A stretch of 64,000 nt of DNA from Adiantum capillus-veneris. Taxonomy: Eukaryota > Streptophyta > Polypodiopsida > Polypodiales > Pteridaceae. The translations under genes were made by a program, and so were the position numbers. The notes under the pieces were generated by a model that saw only the letters and a program-made list of their open reading frames with translations, was not told the origin of the DNA and searched no databases. Of this stretch, positions 42,359 through 54,284 are shown in pieces; positions within the stretch are counted from its first letter, which is position 1; each line of letters opens with the position of its first letter. Location: assembly GCA_014529385.2 (NCBI GenBank), contig CM043971.1, positions 59,388,209-59,452,208 of the forward strand, given 5' to 3'.

Positions 42359-43800
42359 ATTGCCCAAGTCTATACATGGGAATATGGGAATATGGACAAT
42401 AGTCGACAGGTTTAGCAAGCAAGCATACTTTATTCCTATCAAAAAGAATATTAAGGCACACCAAATGGCACTTCTCTTCCTATCTTAGATTTTCAAACAC
42501 CTCGGATTACCAACATCCATCGTGTCAGATAGAGATCCTAGAATAAACAGTAATTTTTAGAACGGTCTCTTTGAAAATCTAGGAACAAGATTGAATTTCT
42601 CTTCGGCCTATCACCCACAAAAACGGATGGCCAAAGTGAGATAGCCAATCTTACTATACTCGATCTACTCAAGACTTATGTTATCGAAGTAGATCAATGC
42701 TCACAATGAGAAAAGTACTTACCTCTTGTAGAGTATGCCTACAATAATATTGTATATGATTCTATGGGAAAAGCACCTTTTGAGGTCATTGAGGAAAGAC
42801 CTAAAAGTACCTTGCTACTCAAAGTACATGGAAAGATTCATTGCCGATGAGTATAGAAGTGACTTACAAGAATCTTTTCAAAATATTAAGGAGGCTATAT
42901 CCATCTCTCAACAAAGAAAAAAATATGTTGCTGACAATCACAGAAGGGCCTTAACATTCAAAGAAAATGATTGGGTCTTACTTCAATTCACTAAGGCTCG
43001 ATTAAAGCAAACGATGGGCAAAAATCGTACGGGCCATCAAAAGTATAATGTTAACCTAGCAAAAAGATACTATGGTCCTTTCCAAATTTTGAAGCCTATC
43101 TATGAGACAGCCTACCAACTCAAGTTGCCCAACCAATGGCTCATACACAATGCTTTTCATGTGAGCCTACTCAAGCCCTACAAAGGAAAGCCACCATGTG
43201 AACCAATTATTGAAGACCCTCCCAAAGTTGAAGACCAAGAAGAGGTGCTACAACCCGAAGCTATCCTTCGGCATGAAGACAAGGTACTACGACATGTAAG
43301 ATTATCCGATGGTGTCTTATTAAGTTCAAAAAAATTCTTTTTGAAGATGCTAGATGGATGCAAGGAATACATCTTAAGGATAGTATGAACCTTGTCAATG
43401 CTTACAATGCTACATTAGAGTAAGAAAATGTACAAATTTATTTTAAATGACCCATGTTTTTGTCTTATAAGACTAGTTCTTTTTTTAACTGTGCACAAAT
43501 TTAAATAGTATATGCATGCTTAGAATCATGTTTGTGATGACGATGTCTCTCAAACTTCAAGTAGAATTTGTTACTCTACTTTGGGAGAATGAAATGGACT
43601 ACGGAGCAGACATGCTTGCGTCGAGTTATGTCTCCTAAGCACCAAATGGATTAGTCATCCATCTTGGAAAGATGTCGTACGGTAAAAAGATTTACTAATG
43701 ACTAAGGCTTTATATATTCTACCTCATAGTCAAGGATGACTATGATTTCAAGAGAGACATAATGTCATAAAATCTAATATCTAACCAACCCAAATGATTT
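42359..43800 (+). mobile_element. Chromovirus-like fragment: integrase to start of 3' LTR
   Basis: Begins abruptly inside integrase (LPKSIHGNMGIW) with stops in the core, then the intact C-terminal frame. The PPT-like AAGAGAGACATAA precedes 38 bp of LTR (43763-43800, TGTCATAAAATC). It then meets the end of an inverted LTR at 43801. It is the inverted partner of 45378-46754. Confidence 0.8.
42735..43413 (+). pseudogene. pol: Integrase C-terminus with chromodomain-like end
   Basis: The frame holds VADNHRRALTFKENDWVLLQ and LAKRYYGPFQILKPI (GPY/F module), then [18 protein letters not shown] and QPEAILRHEDKVLR. In the +1 frame the sequence continues CLIKFKKILFEDARWMQGIH, a chromodomain-like ending, so a frameshift lies near 43312. 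The family would be a chromodomain-carrying Ty3 element. Confidence 0.75.
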
Positions 43801-45377
43801 TGTAACATTTAATGGCCTAAAAACTTGTGTGTAGCGGAAATTAGCATGAACATAGTGGGCATTTCATTAGAATAGATTCCTAATGAGAATTACAAGAGTG
43901 CTTGGGTGGAGATAGCAATAAAAAGCATAACACCTAGTTAGATAGCATGAAAAATACTTTCAAAAGAGAGAGAAATTAAGCTATTGACAAGAGCTGAGGA
44001 CCGGATTTACATGGAGCCGGTCCCCCCTCCAAAAGGCTTTGTATTATGGTTTCTCCCATCAAGAGAGACATTGTACAATACAATTCTTTGTGTTCCTTAA
44101 AGACTAGCTAGTGCAATGAAGATGAAAGCTTCATGCACTAAGAAAAACACTTATCAAACACAACATCAATTCTCCCCGTTCTCAGACCCAAGACCTCACA
44201 CACCTTCGAAGATGGTGAGAGCTAGCAGGGTATGAGAGCAGATTGAGAGGAAGTAGGAGTATTCTTACGAGAAAGATGTACATCTCCTCATATAATCACT
44301 CATATTAGCATAGCTTAGCTTAGTAATTAGCACGGTAGAGGAGATGAGCATGCATTGAAGCTTGGATCTTGGTTGGATTTGCATCACAAAGCCTCCCTTC
44401 TCACAAGCTTGGAGTAGGTGGTAAGCTTTCCATTAAAGCTTGAGAAGGAGAGAGAGTCTTATTTTCTTCACACATGAGATTGTGTGAGTGTGTGTGTGTG
44501 TGTGTGATAATGCCTTGCAAAAATCATCCCCCTCTCTCTCTTGGTCGATCCCTCTTGCTATTTGCTCATGCTACCCTTTCATTGGACCTCCCTAGGGATA
44601 GCCAATGAAAATTAAGCAGCATAAGTGATAGCCTTATGACATGTGTCCCCCTTTCCCCTTTTGTGAGAGCTTTAGGTAATTTAATAATTCAATTAAACTC
44701 TCATTGGACCCCTTTGCCTCCTGGCCAATAGGAATCAGGCAAGCCATTGGGCTGCTGAATGCTCATTTGACCCCTTGGGAGACTGTCCAATAGTCTTCTA
44801 GAGGGCTTAATTCTCAATGGTTCTTTTATTAAGTGTTTTTCAATTAATTAAACTAGATTTACTCTAGCCTAATTCTCATTGATCCACCTCCAAGGCCATC
44901 CAATAGGAATTGGGTACACCTTGTGGGAATCTGGCCTAGGGAGGTGACATGTGTCCCTCATTCCCTTTGTGTAAATGGAGCTTGTGTGTGTGTGTGTGAA
45001 TTTCTCTCTCATCCCCTACAATCAAGGATCGCCCCCTCCTATGTAGGGATTTGTAAAGACTTTTGGGACACACACAAAGCATCCAATTCCCCCCATGGTT
45101 GACCTTTGGACACAACCTTTGAATTTTGGAACCTTAGCATTTTGGAAGTCTTAATGGGCTGAACCTTAGGGTCTTTTTAGCCCATGGTTGCACATGGCTC
45201 TTTTGCAGATGGCCCCCCCTTTGGATCCCTATTTTCCCTCCTTTGGATCCCTATTGTGGCCGGTCTGGTAGCTTAACCAATATTCTAGCTTTTTCTCCCA
45301 TGGCACTTTCCCATATTAAATGATTAGTTTAACATGAGAAAATCATTTAGGAGAATTAGATATTGATTATTATGACA
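43801..45377 (-). repeat. 1.58-kb LTR, minus orientation
   Basis: It starts (minus) TGTCATAATAATC at 45377 and ends GTTACA at 43801. It matches the LTR at 54285-55848 in inverted orientation, e.g. the segment around 43996 (GAGGACCGGATTTA) against the complement near 55670. GT microsatellites lie near 44485 and 44985. It is preceded on the minus strand by the PPT-like AAGAGAGAGGTAA. 3' LTR of the minus fragment. Confidence 0.85.
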
Positions 45378-47762
45378 TTACCTCTCTCTTGAAATCATAG
45401 TCGTCCTCAACTATGGTGTAGAGAAGATAAAGCATATTCATGAGTCCTTTTCTTAGCGGGTAGAGGATCCCTATGTTACCCTACGACATCATTCTAGAAT
45501 GGATGACTAGTCCATTTGGCGCTTGAGAGCCTGAGGCTTCCGCAAGCATGTCTGCACATTAGTCCTATCAATCTTTCATAGTAGAGTGATAAGCTCTACT
45601 TGGTGTTTGGGAGACGTCGTCTCTGCAAACTTGATCTAAGCATGCATACTACTTCATTTTTGTGCACAATAAAGAAATAGAGAGTCTTATAAGACAAAAA
45701 CTTTGTTCATTTTTAACATTTTGTACATTTTCTTACTCTTGGGAAGCATTGTAAGCATTGACAAGGTTTAGGTTATCCTTTAATTGTATGCATTTCATCC
45801 ATATAGCATCTTCAAAAGGATTATTATTAAAGTTAATAAGATGCTAGAATGGACTCGGGCTGCATCACCTCCTCTTGGTCCTCGATCTCCGGTGGGTCTT
45901 CAGTAGTTGGTTCTTGAGGTGGCTCCCCTTTGTAAGGCTTTAATAGGCTCACATGGAAATCATTGGGTATGAGCCAATGATTGGGCAACTTGAGTTGATA
46001 GGCCATCTCATTGATTGGCCTAAGAATATGGAAGGGACCATAGTACCTTTTTTCTAGTTTAGCATAGTACTTTTGGTGTCCTGTAGGATTCTTGCCCGTC
46101 GTGTGCCTTAATCGAGCCTCGGGGAATTTGAATAAGACCCAATCATTTTCTTTGATGGCTTGGGCTCTTCTATGCTTGTCAGCAGTAGCCTTTTTCCTTT
46201 GTTGTGAGATAGAGATAGCATCCTTAATCTTTTAAAAAGATTCTTGTAGGTCTCGACTATACTCATCTGCAGCGAAGATCTTCCCATGTACCTTAAGTAG
46301 CAAGGGACTTTTTGATCTTCCCTCAATTACCTTGAAAGGTGCTTTTCCTGTGGAAGTATGTACAGTGTTATTGTAAGAATACTCCACTAAGGGTAAGTAC
46401 TTCTCCCATTGGGATCTTTGATCTACTTCCGTTACATAGGCTTTTAGTAGATCGAGAATTGTTAGGTTAGCTATTTCACTTTGGCCATCCGTTCGTGGAT
46501 GATAGGCCGAAGAGAAGTTTAGCCTTGTCCCTAAATTCTCAAAGAGACCCTTCCAGAAATTACTCGTCATTCTAGGATCTCTATCTGACACTATGGACAT
46601 TGGCAAGCCATGGTACTTGAAAATTTGTGAAATGAAGAGGGTTGCCATTTGATGGGCTTTGATAGTCTTCTTGACAGGTATAAAATGAGCTTGTTTACTG
46701 AACCTGTCTACTATCATCCATATTCCCGTATTCCCATGGATAGACTTAGGCAATCCAAAGATAAAATCCATGGATATGCTCTCCCATGGTGAATTAGGGA
46801 TTGGCAAGGGTTGAAGCAATCCAAGTTGCTTCCCTCTATCAAATTTTGTCTTTTGGCATACCACACATTTAGAAACATACTCTTGTATGTTCACTTTCAT
46901 GGTAGGCCAATAGAAATATATTTCAATTCCCTTTAAGGTAGATTGAATCCCTCTATGCCCCGCATAAGGTGGAGCATGAGATTCATACATTACTTTCTCA
47001 TGTAGTGAGTTAGTAACACATAGTCTATTACCGTAGAGAAGATAACCATCTTATAAAGTAAATGGTTCTTCTTTCTTCCCTAATCCAAGGGCTGAAATCA
47101 CATCTCTAAAATCGAGATCAATAGCATACTCATCTATCATTGAAGATAGATCATTGTGAGTTGCTATGGAAACCGCATTCACTCTCGGCTGTCTTGAGAG
47201 TGCATCAGCTACTTGATTATGCTTGCCAGCAATGTGAGCAATATGAAAATGAAATTGCGAAAGGAAATTTGCCCACCTCATTTGTTTCTTGCAGAGCTTG
47301 GTCTACGTCATGAAGTACTTAAGACTTTGGTGATCCGTTCGCAGAATGAAAGGAGTCCCCAATAAATAGTGCTTCCATGAGTCTAAGGCATGTAGAACTG
47401 CAAGGAGTTCCTTTTCATATATGCCTAGATCTTGCTCAACAGGGTCGAGCCTTCGAATTTCATAGCCTATGGCGTGCCCTTCTTGAAGAAAAACAGCTCC
47501 AAGGCAATCACCACAAGCATCACATTGGACCTCAAATGGTTTTGAGAGATCCGGTAGTGTAAGCACAGGTTGAGAGATAAGCTTTTCTTTAGGCTTTTTG
47601 AAAGCATTGTTCTCCTTAGAAGACCATGTATACCTAACGCTTTTCTTTGTTAGGTCATGTAATGGTCCCGCAATTTGTGAGAACTTTTCTATGAAGCGTC
47701 TATAGTATGCACACATACCTATAAAGCTTCTTAGTTCATGAAGATTCTTTGTTTTAGGCCAT
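45378..47762 (-). mobile_element. Chromovirus-like element, 5'-truncated
   Basis: RT thumb, RNase H, integrase and chromodomain-like end lie on the minus strand before the LTR at 45377. Homology starts at 47762 inside RT (WPKTKNLHELRSFIG), so most of RT, protease, gag and the 5' LTR are missing. Confidence 0.85.
45840..47760 (-). pseudogene. pol: RT end, RNase H and integrase with chromodomain-like tail
   Basis: RT end: MCAYYRRFIEKFSQIAGPLH. RNase H: QCDACGDCLGAVFLQE (first acid replaced in part), KELLAVLHALDSWKH, LRTDHQSL; then FHIAHIAGKHNQVADALSRQ. Integrase finger: HAPPYAGHRG to CVVCQK. Core: SMDFIFGLPKS, MIVDRFSKQAHFIPVK, IVSDRDPRM and TDGQSEIAN, so D-D-E present. Frames break near 46232, 47051 and 47303. 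The C-terminus reads [14 protein letters not shown] and ends in NPFEDAIWMKC, a chromodomain-like end. Confidence 0.85.
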
Positions 47763-47861
47763 CCTTTAAATTTCCTTTAAATGCCCATTGAGTTGATAAG
47801 AGTTGTTCACAAGAAGATTTAGAATTGATTTTGAATGGTAAGAATTTAAATTGCTTTTAAG

Positions 47862-47957
<96 letters not shown>

Positions 47958-48239
47958 CATACCCTCCCCCCCTTTTGTTTGTGTGTGTTCCTCTCGTCAA
48001 TGTCCCGTGCATGCAGTCCGGCATTGGCTCCCAATGAGCAATGGATTTTCCATTTACAGCCAGAGAGAGAGGGACATTACGTATGTAGTTGGAATGCATT
48101 TTGTCATATTATACTCTCTTGATCAATTAACCTTTTGGATTTTGCTAGTTTTCCTATTACATGTGTGCAAAGTTTGATGGAAAGCTTCCAAGGTGAAGAT
48201 CCCACTATAGGAGAAATTTTGTACCATAATGGATGATTT
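47763..48239. other. Intergenic with a 91-bp CT microsatellite
   Basis: (CT)n at 47863-47953. The remainder shows no gene; open frames across the repeat are compositional. Confidence 0.7.
47863..47953. repeat. (CT)n microsatellite
   Basis: About 45 uninterrupted CT units, close to the truncation point of the chromovirus fragment. Confidence 0.97.
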
Positions 48240-49129
48240 CAGTGTTGTGGTTCAAATCCTAAATTGGTGAGGTGGGAGAAACCCAATGATGTGGAATGGT
48301 TTAGTGTGTTCAGACAGTTGAAAGACCCCAGCCAGTACCACATTAAATGCAGCTGCATCTGCAAAGATATGTATGAGCAAGTGATGCAATTTCACTATAA
48401 GGTCTACCAGAAGGGTCCAACCAACATAGAGATAAACTCCACGTTCGCAAAGAGGTTTTTTAAATAATTCAGCCATGTGTTGATTGCAAGCGGGACACCC
48501 ATGAACTTTAATTGGGTTGAGTTTGTTGTGTAGTATTTGCAAGATCTTTGAGAGAAGGGCTACTATGAGGGCCATGTGAACAAGTGGATGATGTGAAATT
48601 CTGAGCATCAAGTTTCAACACAGGAGGATGAATCTATTGATATGCACGAGGACAACTTGGTCTAAGTACGTACGAGCATTACAAAATCGGCCAAGGCCAC
48701 AACCCTGTCGGCTCACCAAGAGCTAAAATCCTTTCCTTTTTCGACTTGGAGGATTTGCAATGCATGAAGGATATTGTCCTTCATCTGAGAACACAGTTAA
48801 TTCTAAAGAGGATCTCAGAAATGCACAACAAGAGCTAGAAACTATAAAGGTATTGCAAGCGATTTCAATGTGAAGGTCAGACCTACTTTCACAGCAATGA
48901 GACAAAAGCTACAAGATGTTGAATTGCAGACTTTATCACAGAGCACTGATCTAAGTGCAAGGTGGAAATGGAGCTCAAGTTGAAAATAGAAACAATGAAA
49001 GAGACACTCGATGATTTGTGGTTTCCTCACTGAGGACTGTCCGTGATTTTCTTACTTGCAACTTATTTTTGATGCATGTGCACGACTAACCTATGTACTT
49101 ACCATGCTCTTTTTGTCTTGATTTTGTAG

Positions 49130-49424
49130 ATTGAGGTGAGGTCAAGAAAGCCGAACTAATATGGCTATTCCCAAATTCACAATGGATAGAGGGGTGGTGA
49201 CGATGATGGGAAGGACCATTGTACTGGTTGTGGTATTCCACTTGAGGTACAAGAAATCCTTGCAATGGTCAAGCTACCCTATAAACATAGCTGCCACCTT
49301 CGCTACTTTGCAGTTGCATGCTCCCTAGGGACTAAATGTAGGGTTTCTGCCTGCCAACAGAGGATACCAACAGAATGGTTGTGCAAGATTTCAGTGCAAG
49401 GGCATCCAGTTACACCAAGATCTA
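49130..49424 (+). pseudogene. Gene B zinc-finger exon
   Basis: Protein: IEVRSRKPN, stops, then DHCTGCGIPLEVQEILAMVK, YKHSCHLRYFAVACSLGTKC and RVSAC. It aligns without gaps to the gene A finger (33411-33660). Two stops lie before the finger; the finger itself is open to the donor. Confidence 0.6.
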
Positions 49425-49439
49425 GTAAGATAATCATAA

Positions 49440-51690
49440 ATCATAAGGTTAACTAGCACATATGGTATGCTAATTAGAATACTGAGCATAGTAGTAGTAT
49501 CCTACATAGCATGATGGGTATGGTAGTCAGCATATTCACATAGTCACTAGCATATTTGGAGTGCTAACTAAGCATGCTTGTAGGTATACTCGGTATGCTA
49601 ATTATCATACTAAGTATAGTAGTTAGCAACTACATAGCATACTGGGTATGCTAGATAGCATATTGCACATACTAACTAGCATATTTGGTGAGTTAACTAA
49701 GCATGCTTGCAGGAATACAAGGTATTCTAACTGGCATAATGATCATAGTATTAGTATATTACATAGCATATTGAGTATGCTAGTTAGCATATTGCACATG
49801 CTAACTAGCATATTTGTTGTGCTAACTAAGGTTTCTTGTGGGTAGACTAGGTATTGTAACTAGAATACCAGACATAGTAGTATGCTACATAGCATACTTG
49901 GTATGCTTGTTAGCATATTGCACTTGCTGACTAGCATATTTGGTGTGCTAACTAAGCATTCTTGAAGGTATAATGGGTATGATATTTAGCACACTAATCA
50001 TAGAAGTGATCCTACGTAGCATACTAGATATGCTAGTTAGCATATTGCATACTAGCTAGCATATTAGGTCTGCTAACTAAGCATGATTGCAAGTACACAC
50101 GGTTTGCTAACTAGCATAGTTAGCATAGCAGCAATATACTACATAGCATACTGGGTACGCTAGTTAGCATATTTCACATACTAACTAGCATATTTGTTGT
50201 GCTAAAAAGGACGATTGTAGGTATATTGGGTATGCTAACTAGCATACTAAGCATAGTAGTAGTATGGTATATTGGGTATGCTAACTAGCATACTAGGTAT
50301 GATAATTAGCATACTGACTATAGTAGTAATATGCTACATAGCATACTGGGTCTGCTAGATAGCATATTGCACATACTAACTAGCATATTTGGTAAATATA
50401 TAAAGCATGCTTGCAGGAATAACCGAGGCATCCACTATGAAATATGTAAGATAGCACGTGCCAACAAAATAAGGGATTTATAACTAGGTACATTTACAAA
50501 AAAATGTACTTACGTAAAGGATTTTTTAATTGAAAAAGTGAAATTTTTCATACATAAGGGCTAGTTTTTTGACAAAAATGCATACATAAGGGGTACATAT
50601 AATACTTGAAAATATACAGGTAAGGGATTATTTAAATAACTCTTGTTTGCACATTCTATATGAAATTTTTACATCGTGGACTCCCTGGGCAAGAATACAA
50701 GGTATGCTAACTCGCATAATGAGCATAGTCATAATATGTTACATTGCATATTGGGTATGCTAGTTAGCATGATATTGCACTACTAACTAGCATACCTGGT
50801 ATGCTTGTTAGCATATTGCACATACTAACTAAAATATTTGATGTGCTAACTACTCATGCTTGAAGGTATATTGGGTATGCTAACGAGGATACTAATCATT
50901 ATTAGAAGTAATATCCTACGTAGCATACTAGATATTCTAGTTAGCATATTGCACATACTAGCTAGCATATTAGGCATGCTAACTAAGCATGCTTGCAGGT
51001 ATACTGGGCATGATAACTAGCATACTGGGTATGCTAGTTAGTATATTGCACATACTAACTAGAATATTTGTTGTGCTAACAAGGCTGCTTGTAGGTATAC
51101 TGGGTATGCTATTTAGCATATTGGGTATGGTCATAGCATATGGGGTATGCTAACTAACATACTGAGCATAGTAGTAGTATGGAATATTGGGTATGCTAAC
51201 TAGCATACTATGTATGTTAGTTAGCATACTGATCTTAGTAGTAGTATGCTACATAGCATATGGCACATACTTACTAGCATATTTGGTGAGCTAATTAAGC
51301 ATGCTTGCAGGAATACACAACATGCTAACTAGCATAATGAGCATAGTAGTATGTTACATACCATACACGGTATACTAGTTAGCATATTGCTCATTTAGCA
51401 AGCATGCTCGAAGGTGAAGTGGGTATGATAACTAGCATACTTATCATAGTAGTAGTATCCTAGATAACATACTAAATATGCTAGTTATCATATTGCCTAT
51501 ACTAGATAGCATATTAGGTTTGCTAACTAAGCATGCTTTTGTTTATACTGGGTATGCTAGCTAGAATATTGTGTATGCTAACTAGCATACTGGGTATGCT
51601 AGTTAGCATATTGCACATACTAGCTAGCATATTTTGTGTGCTAACTAAGCATGTTTGGAGGTATACTGGGTATGCTATCTATCATACTAG
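49440..51690. repeat. Intronic TATGCTAACTAGCATA minisatellite
   Basis: A repeat unit of roughly 125 bp built from ATGCTAGTTAGCAT / ATGCTAACTAGCAT, GCACATACTAACTAGCATA and CTAAGCATGCTTGCAGG. Two blocks, 49440-50430 and 50690-51690, flank about 260 bp of unrelated AT-rich sequence. The motif is self-complementary, so the array can fold on itself throughout. Confidence 0.95.
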
Positions 51691-51802
51691 GTAGCAATTT
51701 AACGTCTTATCTTCTTTGAGAATTTTTTTTTGTTGCCATTATAGCAGTTTTTAGCAATTCGTGTGACCTCTTGAGGTTCTAATTAAAGGTTCTATTTTGT
51801 AG

Positions 51803-52212
51803 GTGAGTCAAAAAATTTTGATGACGTGGATCGTGTGCAGGACAAGAAACGGGGCAAGGAAAAATTTGGACAAGACAAGCCCTCTATTGAGGATTTGGAT
51901 GAGTAGGATGGCATGAATGAAGGGGTGGATGTTGTATCGCAGCATGTGGTGGATCTAGGTGATGTTGTAAATAGTCAATCAATGCAGGAGGGTGATGCCA
52001 AACTAGAGGAAATATTGAGGACTGACAGTTCATGCAGTTTACAAGATGTTGGTGATGACAACCTAGGGAATGTCCGAGATGTTGGTGATAACAGCCCTCT
52101 AGAGGGTTATGTAAAAATTGCAAGGTCAAAGAGGAAAGCTGGCACTGAAGCGATACCAGGAGAGGATACAATCAACACTTGGATGCCCCTAAGAGGATTG
52201 TGGAGGACATAA
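51803..52212 (+). pseudogene. Gene B tail exon
   Basis: Frame GESKNFDDVDRVQDKKRGKE, one TAG, then GVDVVSQHVVDLGDVV and an acidic stretch, ending with a basic SKRKAG and stop. Compare RVDVVGAQVDAS-like sequence and the KKRSN/KKKAK basic region in gene A's tail. Confidence 0.4.
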
Positions 52213-52693
52213 GGGTAAAACCAGCAAAGGTCCTCTGAAACCACTCATGAGCTTGCAACAAACTTTGTTGAACCTAATTTGTTTTGCTTAAAATCTATAA
52301 TGCTAGTAAGCTAGTGTTCCCGTGCCTCTTATGCCCTTACTCAAAGTAGGCTGAAAGCAGGGTTTGGTGGTACAAAAATTGTACCCATTTGGTTGTTTTC
52401 CACTTTGGTAATTGTAGGGTTCTTAGAGGAGGGAACTTGCATTTGGACATTTTAAAGGTTACATTTTAAAAGGTACAATTCAAAGATTATAAGATCGAGT
52501 GCAATCATGGTTTAGCAAGGTACAGTACATGATCGTGGTCACACGTTTGGGACTGATTTGAACTCTCTCTCTCTCTCCCTACCACGCACGAGACCACTTT
52601 GAACTCTCTCTCTCTCCCTACCGTGAATGAGAGCACTCTGCAGGTTTTTCACAAACACCTTTTCCATAGCTCCCCTTGTGACCTTTCCTTCCT
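52213..52693. other. Intergenic between genes B and C
   Basis: No gene. Contains a short duplicated segment TTTGAACTCTCTCTCTCTCC (52556 and 52591 areas), possibly the promoter or 5' untranslated region of gene C. Confidence 0.4.
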
Positions 52694-52710
52694 CCATTGC
52701 TCTCTATCAA

Positions 52711-53745
52711 CATGAGGAAACCAGCCCGCAAATGTGCACCTAGAGCCACACCCAAAGCTTCTGAAGAGAAGCAGTCTAGGATGAAGGGGAGTTCATTCAA
52801 AACTCCTAGTAGCAGTCACAATGAGCCTCATACCAGCCAAAATGAGCATCACAGCAGTAGTGGTACTACAGCCCCCAAAGAGAGGTAGAACATTGATCAA
52901 TTAGAGATGATAGAGAGCATGGGAAAATCCTCTGTTGCACAAGTAAACAGATCCACAACAAAGAATAGGGGTAAGTACTGTTACTTTACATGGTTGACAA
53001 TGTACCATTTGGTTTGGTTGCATGTTAATTAAGGTATTGTACAACATTATCTTCATGTTGGTTGCATGAATATGGTTGCATGTTAAGTACTTTATACATT
53101 TGGTATTATAGTGGCATGTCTAATTGTTTCCTCTTGCTGTAGTTGCTAAGGACTTATCTGACTGTGATCTGCCAGATGATCAGTGGCTTATTGTTTTCCA
53201 ACATCGGTATCAGAAGAATGCAAAGGTCTGCCTTCACCATTTGCAGCCTTCTTTTATTGATGATTGCAGACTTCTTTTTCATAAGATGTACAAGGGTCCC
53301 CCATCATGTGGGGAGATTACAGCTAAGTTTTCTAGGTGCTATGCTTTTGAGAAGTGCCATACTACTAAAAATGACCCAGCAAGACATAAAATTGCATGGG
53401 CAACGAAGTTTTGCAGTTGAAACAGTGGCAGTAGATTACAATTCTTATTTGGATGCCATTTTTTGTGTACGCAAAAGTTGAACAGGTTATCTAAGTTGAG
53501 GGCAAGTCTCCACCAAAATAAAGAGAGTTTACTGAGGTTTGAGGGCTCAAATGCTATCACAAAGAAAATTAAGGAGGATATTATTTTGTTTGAGCAACAC
53601 CTCAATGAACTACATCAGCAAGTTCCTTGTGATGTTGATGAGATAAAAGATGTGGAAGCTGATATAAATGCATCAAAGCGCATGTTACGCCAACTCAAAG
53701 GCACTACGGAGATGAAGAATCTTGCTCTAGAAATGGAAATTGAAG
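52711..53745 (+). pseudogene. Gene C: paralogue of gene A (N-terminal half)
   Basis: Exon 1 starts at ATG 52711 (MRKPARKCAPRATPKASEEK), with one TAG at 52887-52889, and ends at a donor AGGG/GTAAGTAC (about 52969). The intron ends TTGCTGTAG at 53140. Exon 2: AKDLSDCDLPDDQWLIVFQH, LLFHKMYKGPPS, YAFEKC, a frameshift near 53415-53470, then coiled coil (LNELHQQVPCDVDEIKDVEA, MLRQLKGTTEMK) to a donor GAG/GTATTT at 53745. The zinc-finger half is missing: an LTR begins at 54285. MLRQ also occurs at the equivalent place in gene A. Confidence 0.6.
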
Positions 53746-54284
53746 AGGTATTTTTACATATGGTACCTCTTGTTCTTTGGGTTATTTTTACATATGGTAC
53801 CTCTTGTTCTTCAGGTTATTTTTCTCTAATTGTGCTTGTATGTAGTGCCATATTCTTGCATGTAGTTGTATACACTTGTATGCAGTGCCATATTCTTGAT
53901 AGGAACTTTTTCTACTTGCCCTGGTTTATATCTCATACTTTTTGTACAATTTCATGAACAAACTTGGGTACAATTTGAACTGTTTTGGTACTTTTGATAT
54001 ATAGCTAGTTCTTCAAGTGTCCTTTGGTACATCTTGAATATTTCTTATGTACATTTGGTACATCTTGTAGGAGCATTTGGTACTTATTGTTGGAACATTT
54101 GGTACTTAACATTTGGTGCCTTTTGTTGGAACATAATATTTATTTCTGTGTATTGAGATGTACATATTAGGTGCTTTTAAGTACCATGGTTTGACCACAA
54201 GTACTTTCATTTGGTACTTCTTGAAAAATTCAATATTTTTGGATACTTTGGAGTCCTTTTGGTACTTTCTGTAGGAACATCATA
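53746..54284. repeat. Intronic GGTACC/TTTGGTAC-rich array of gene C
   Basis: A tandem duplication of about 38 bp (GTATTTTTACATATGGTACC and following) at 53746-53822, then many TTTGGTACTT / TTTGGTACAT copies with TGTTGGAACAT spacers to 54284. Noncoding. Confidence 0.8.

Larger units (their letters stand above)
48240..52212 (+). pseudogene. Gene B: paralogue of gene A
   Basis: Conserved-domain remnant 48264-48470 (EWFSVFRQ, QFHYKVYQKGPT, STFAKRFF). Degenerate coiled-coil region 48700-49020. Zinc exon 49130-49424 after a strong acceptor (TTTTGTCTTGATTTTGTAG). Long intron 49425-51802 (donor A/GTAAGAT, acceptor TATTTTGTAG). Tail exon 51803-52212. Stops occur in most exons, so it is decayed. The order of parts equals gene A. 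Orientation is opposite to A. Confidence 0.6.

Noticed and set aside
44460-45010. Short open frames and GT runs between the chromovirus fragments as a gene
   Set aside because: The interval is an inverted LTR matching 54285-55848.
49440-51690. CRISPR-like array
   Set aside because: The repeats are regular and palindromic, but units lack constant repeat/unique spacer structure, no cas genes exist, and the context is a plant intron.
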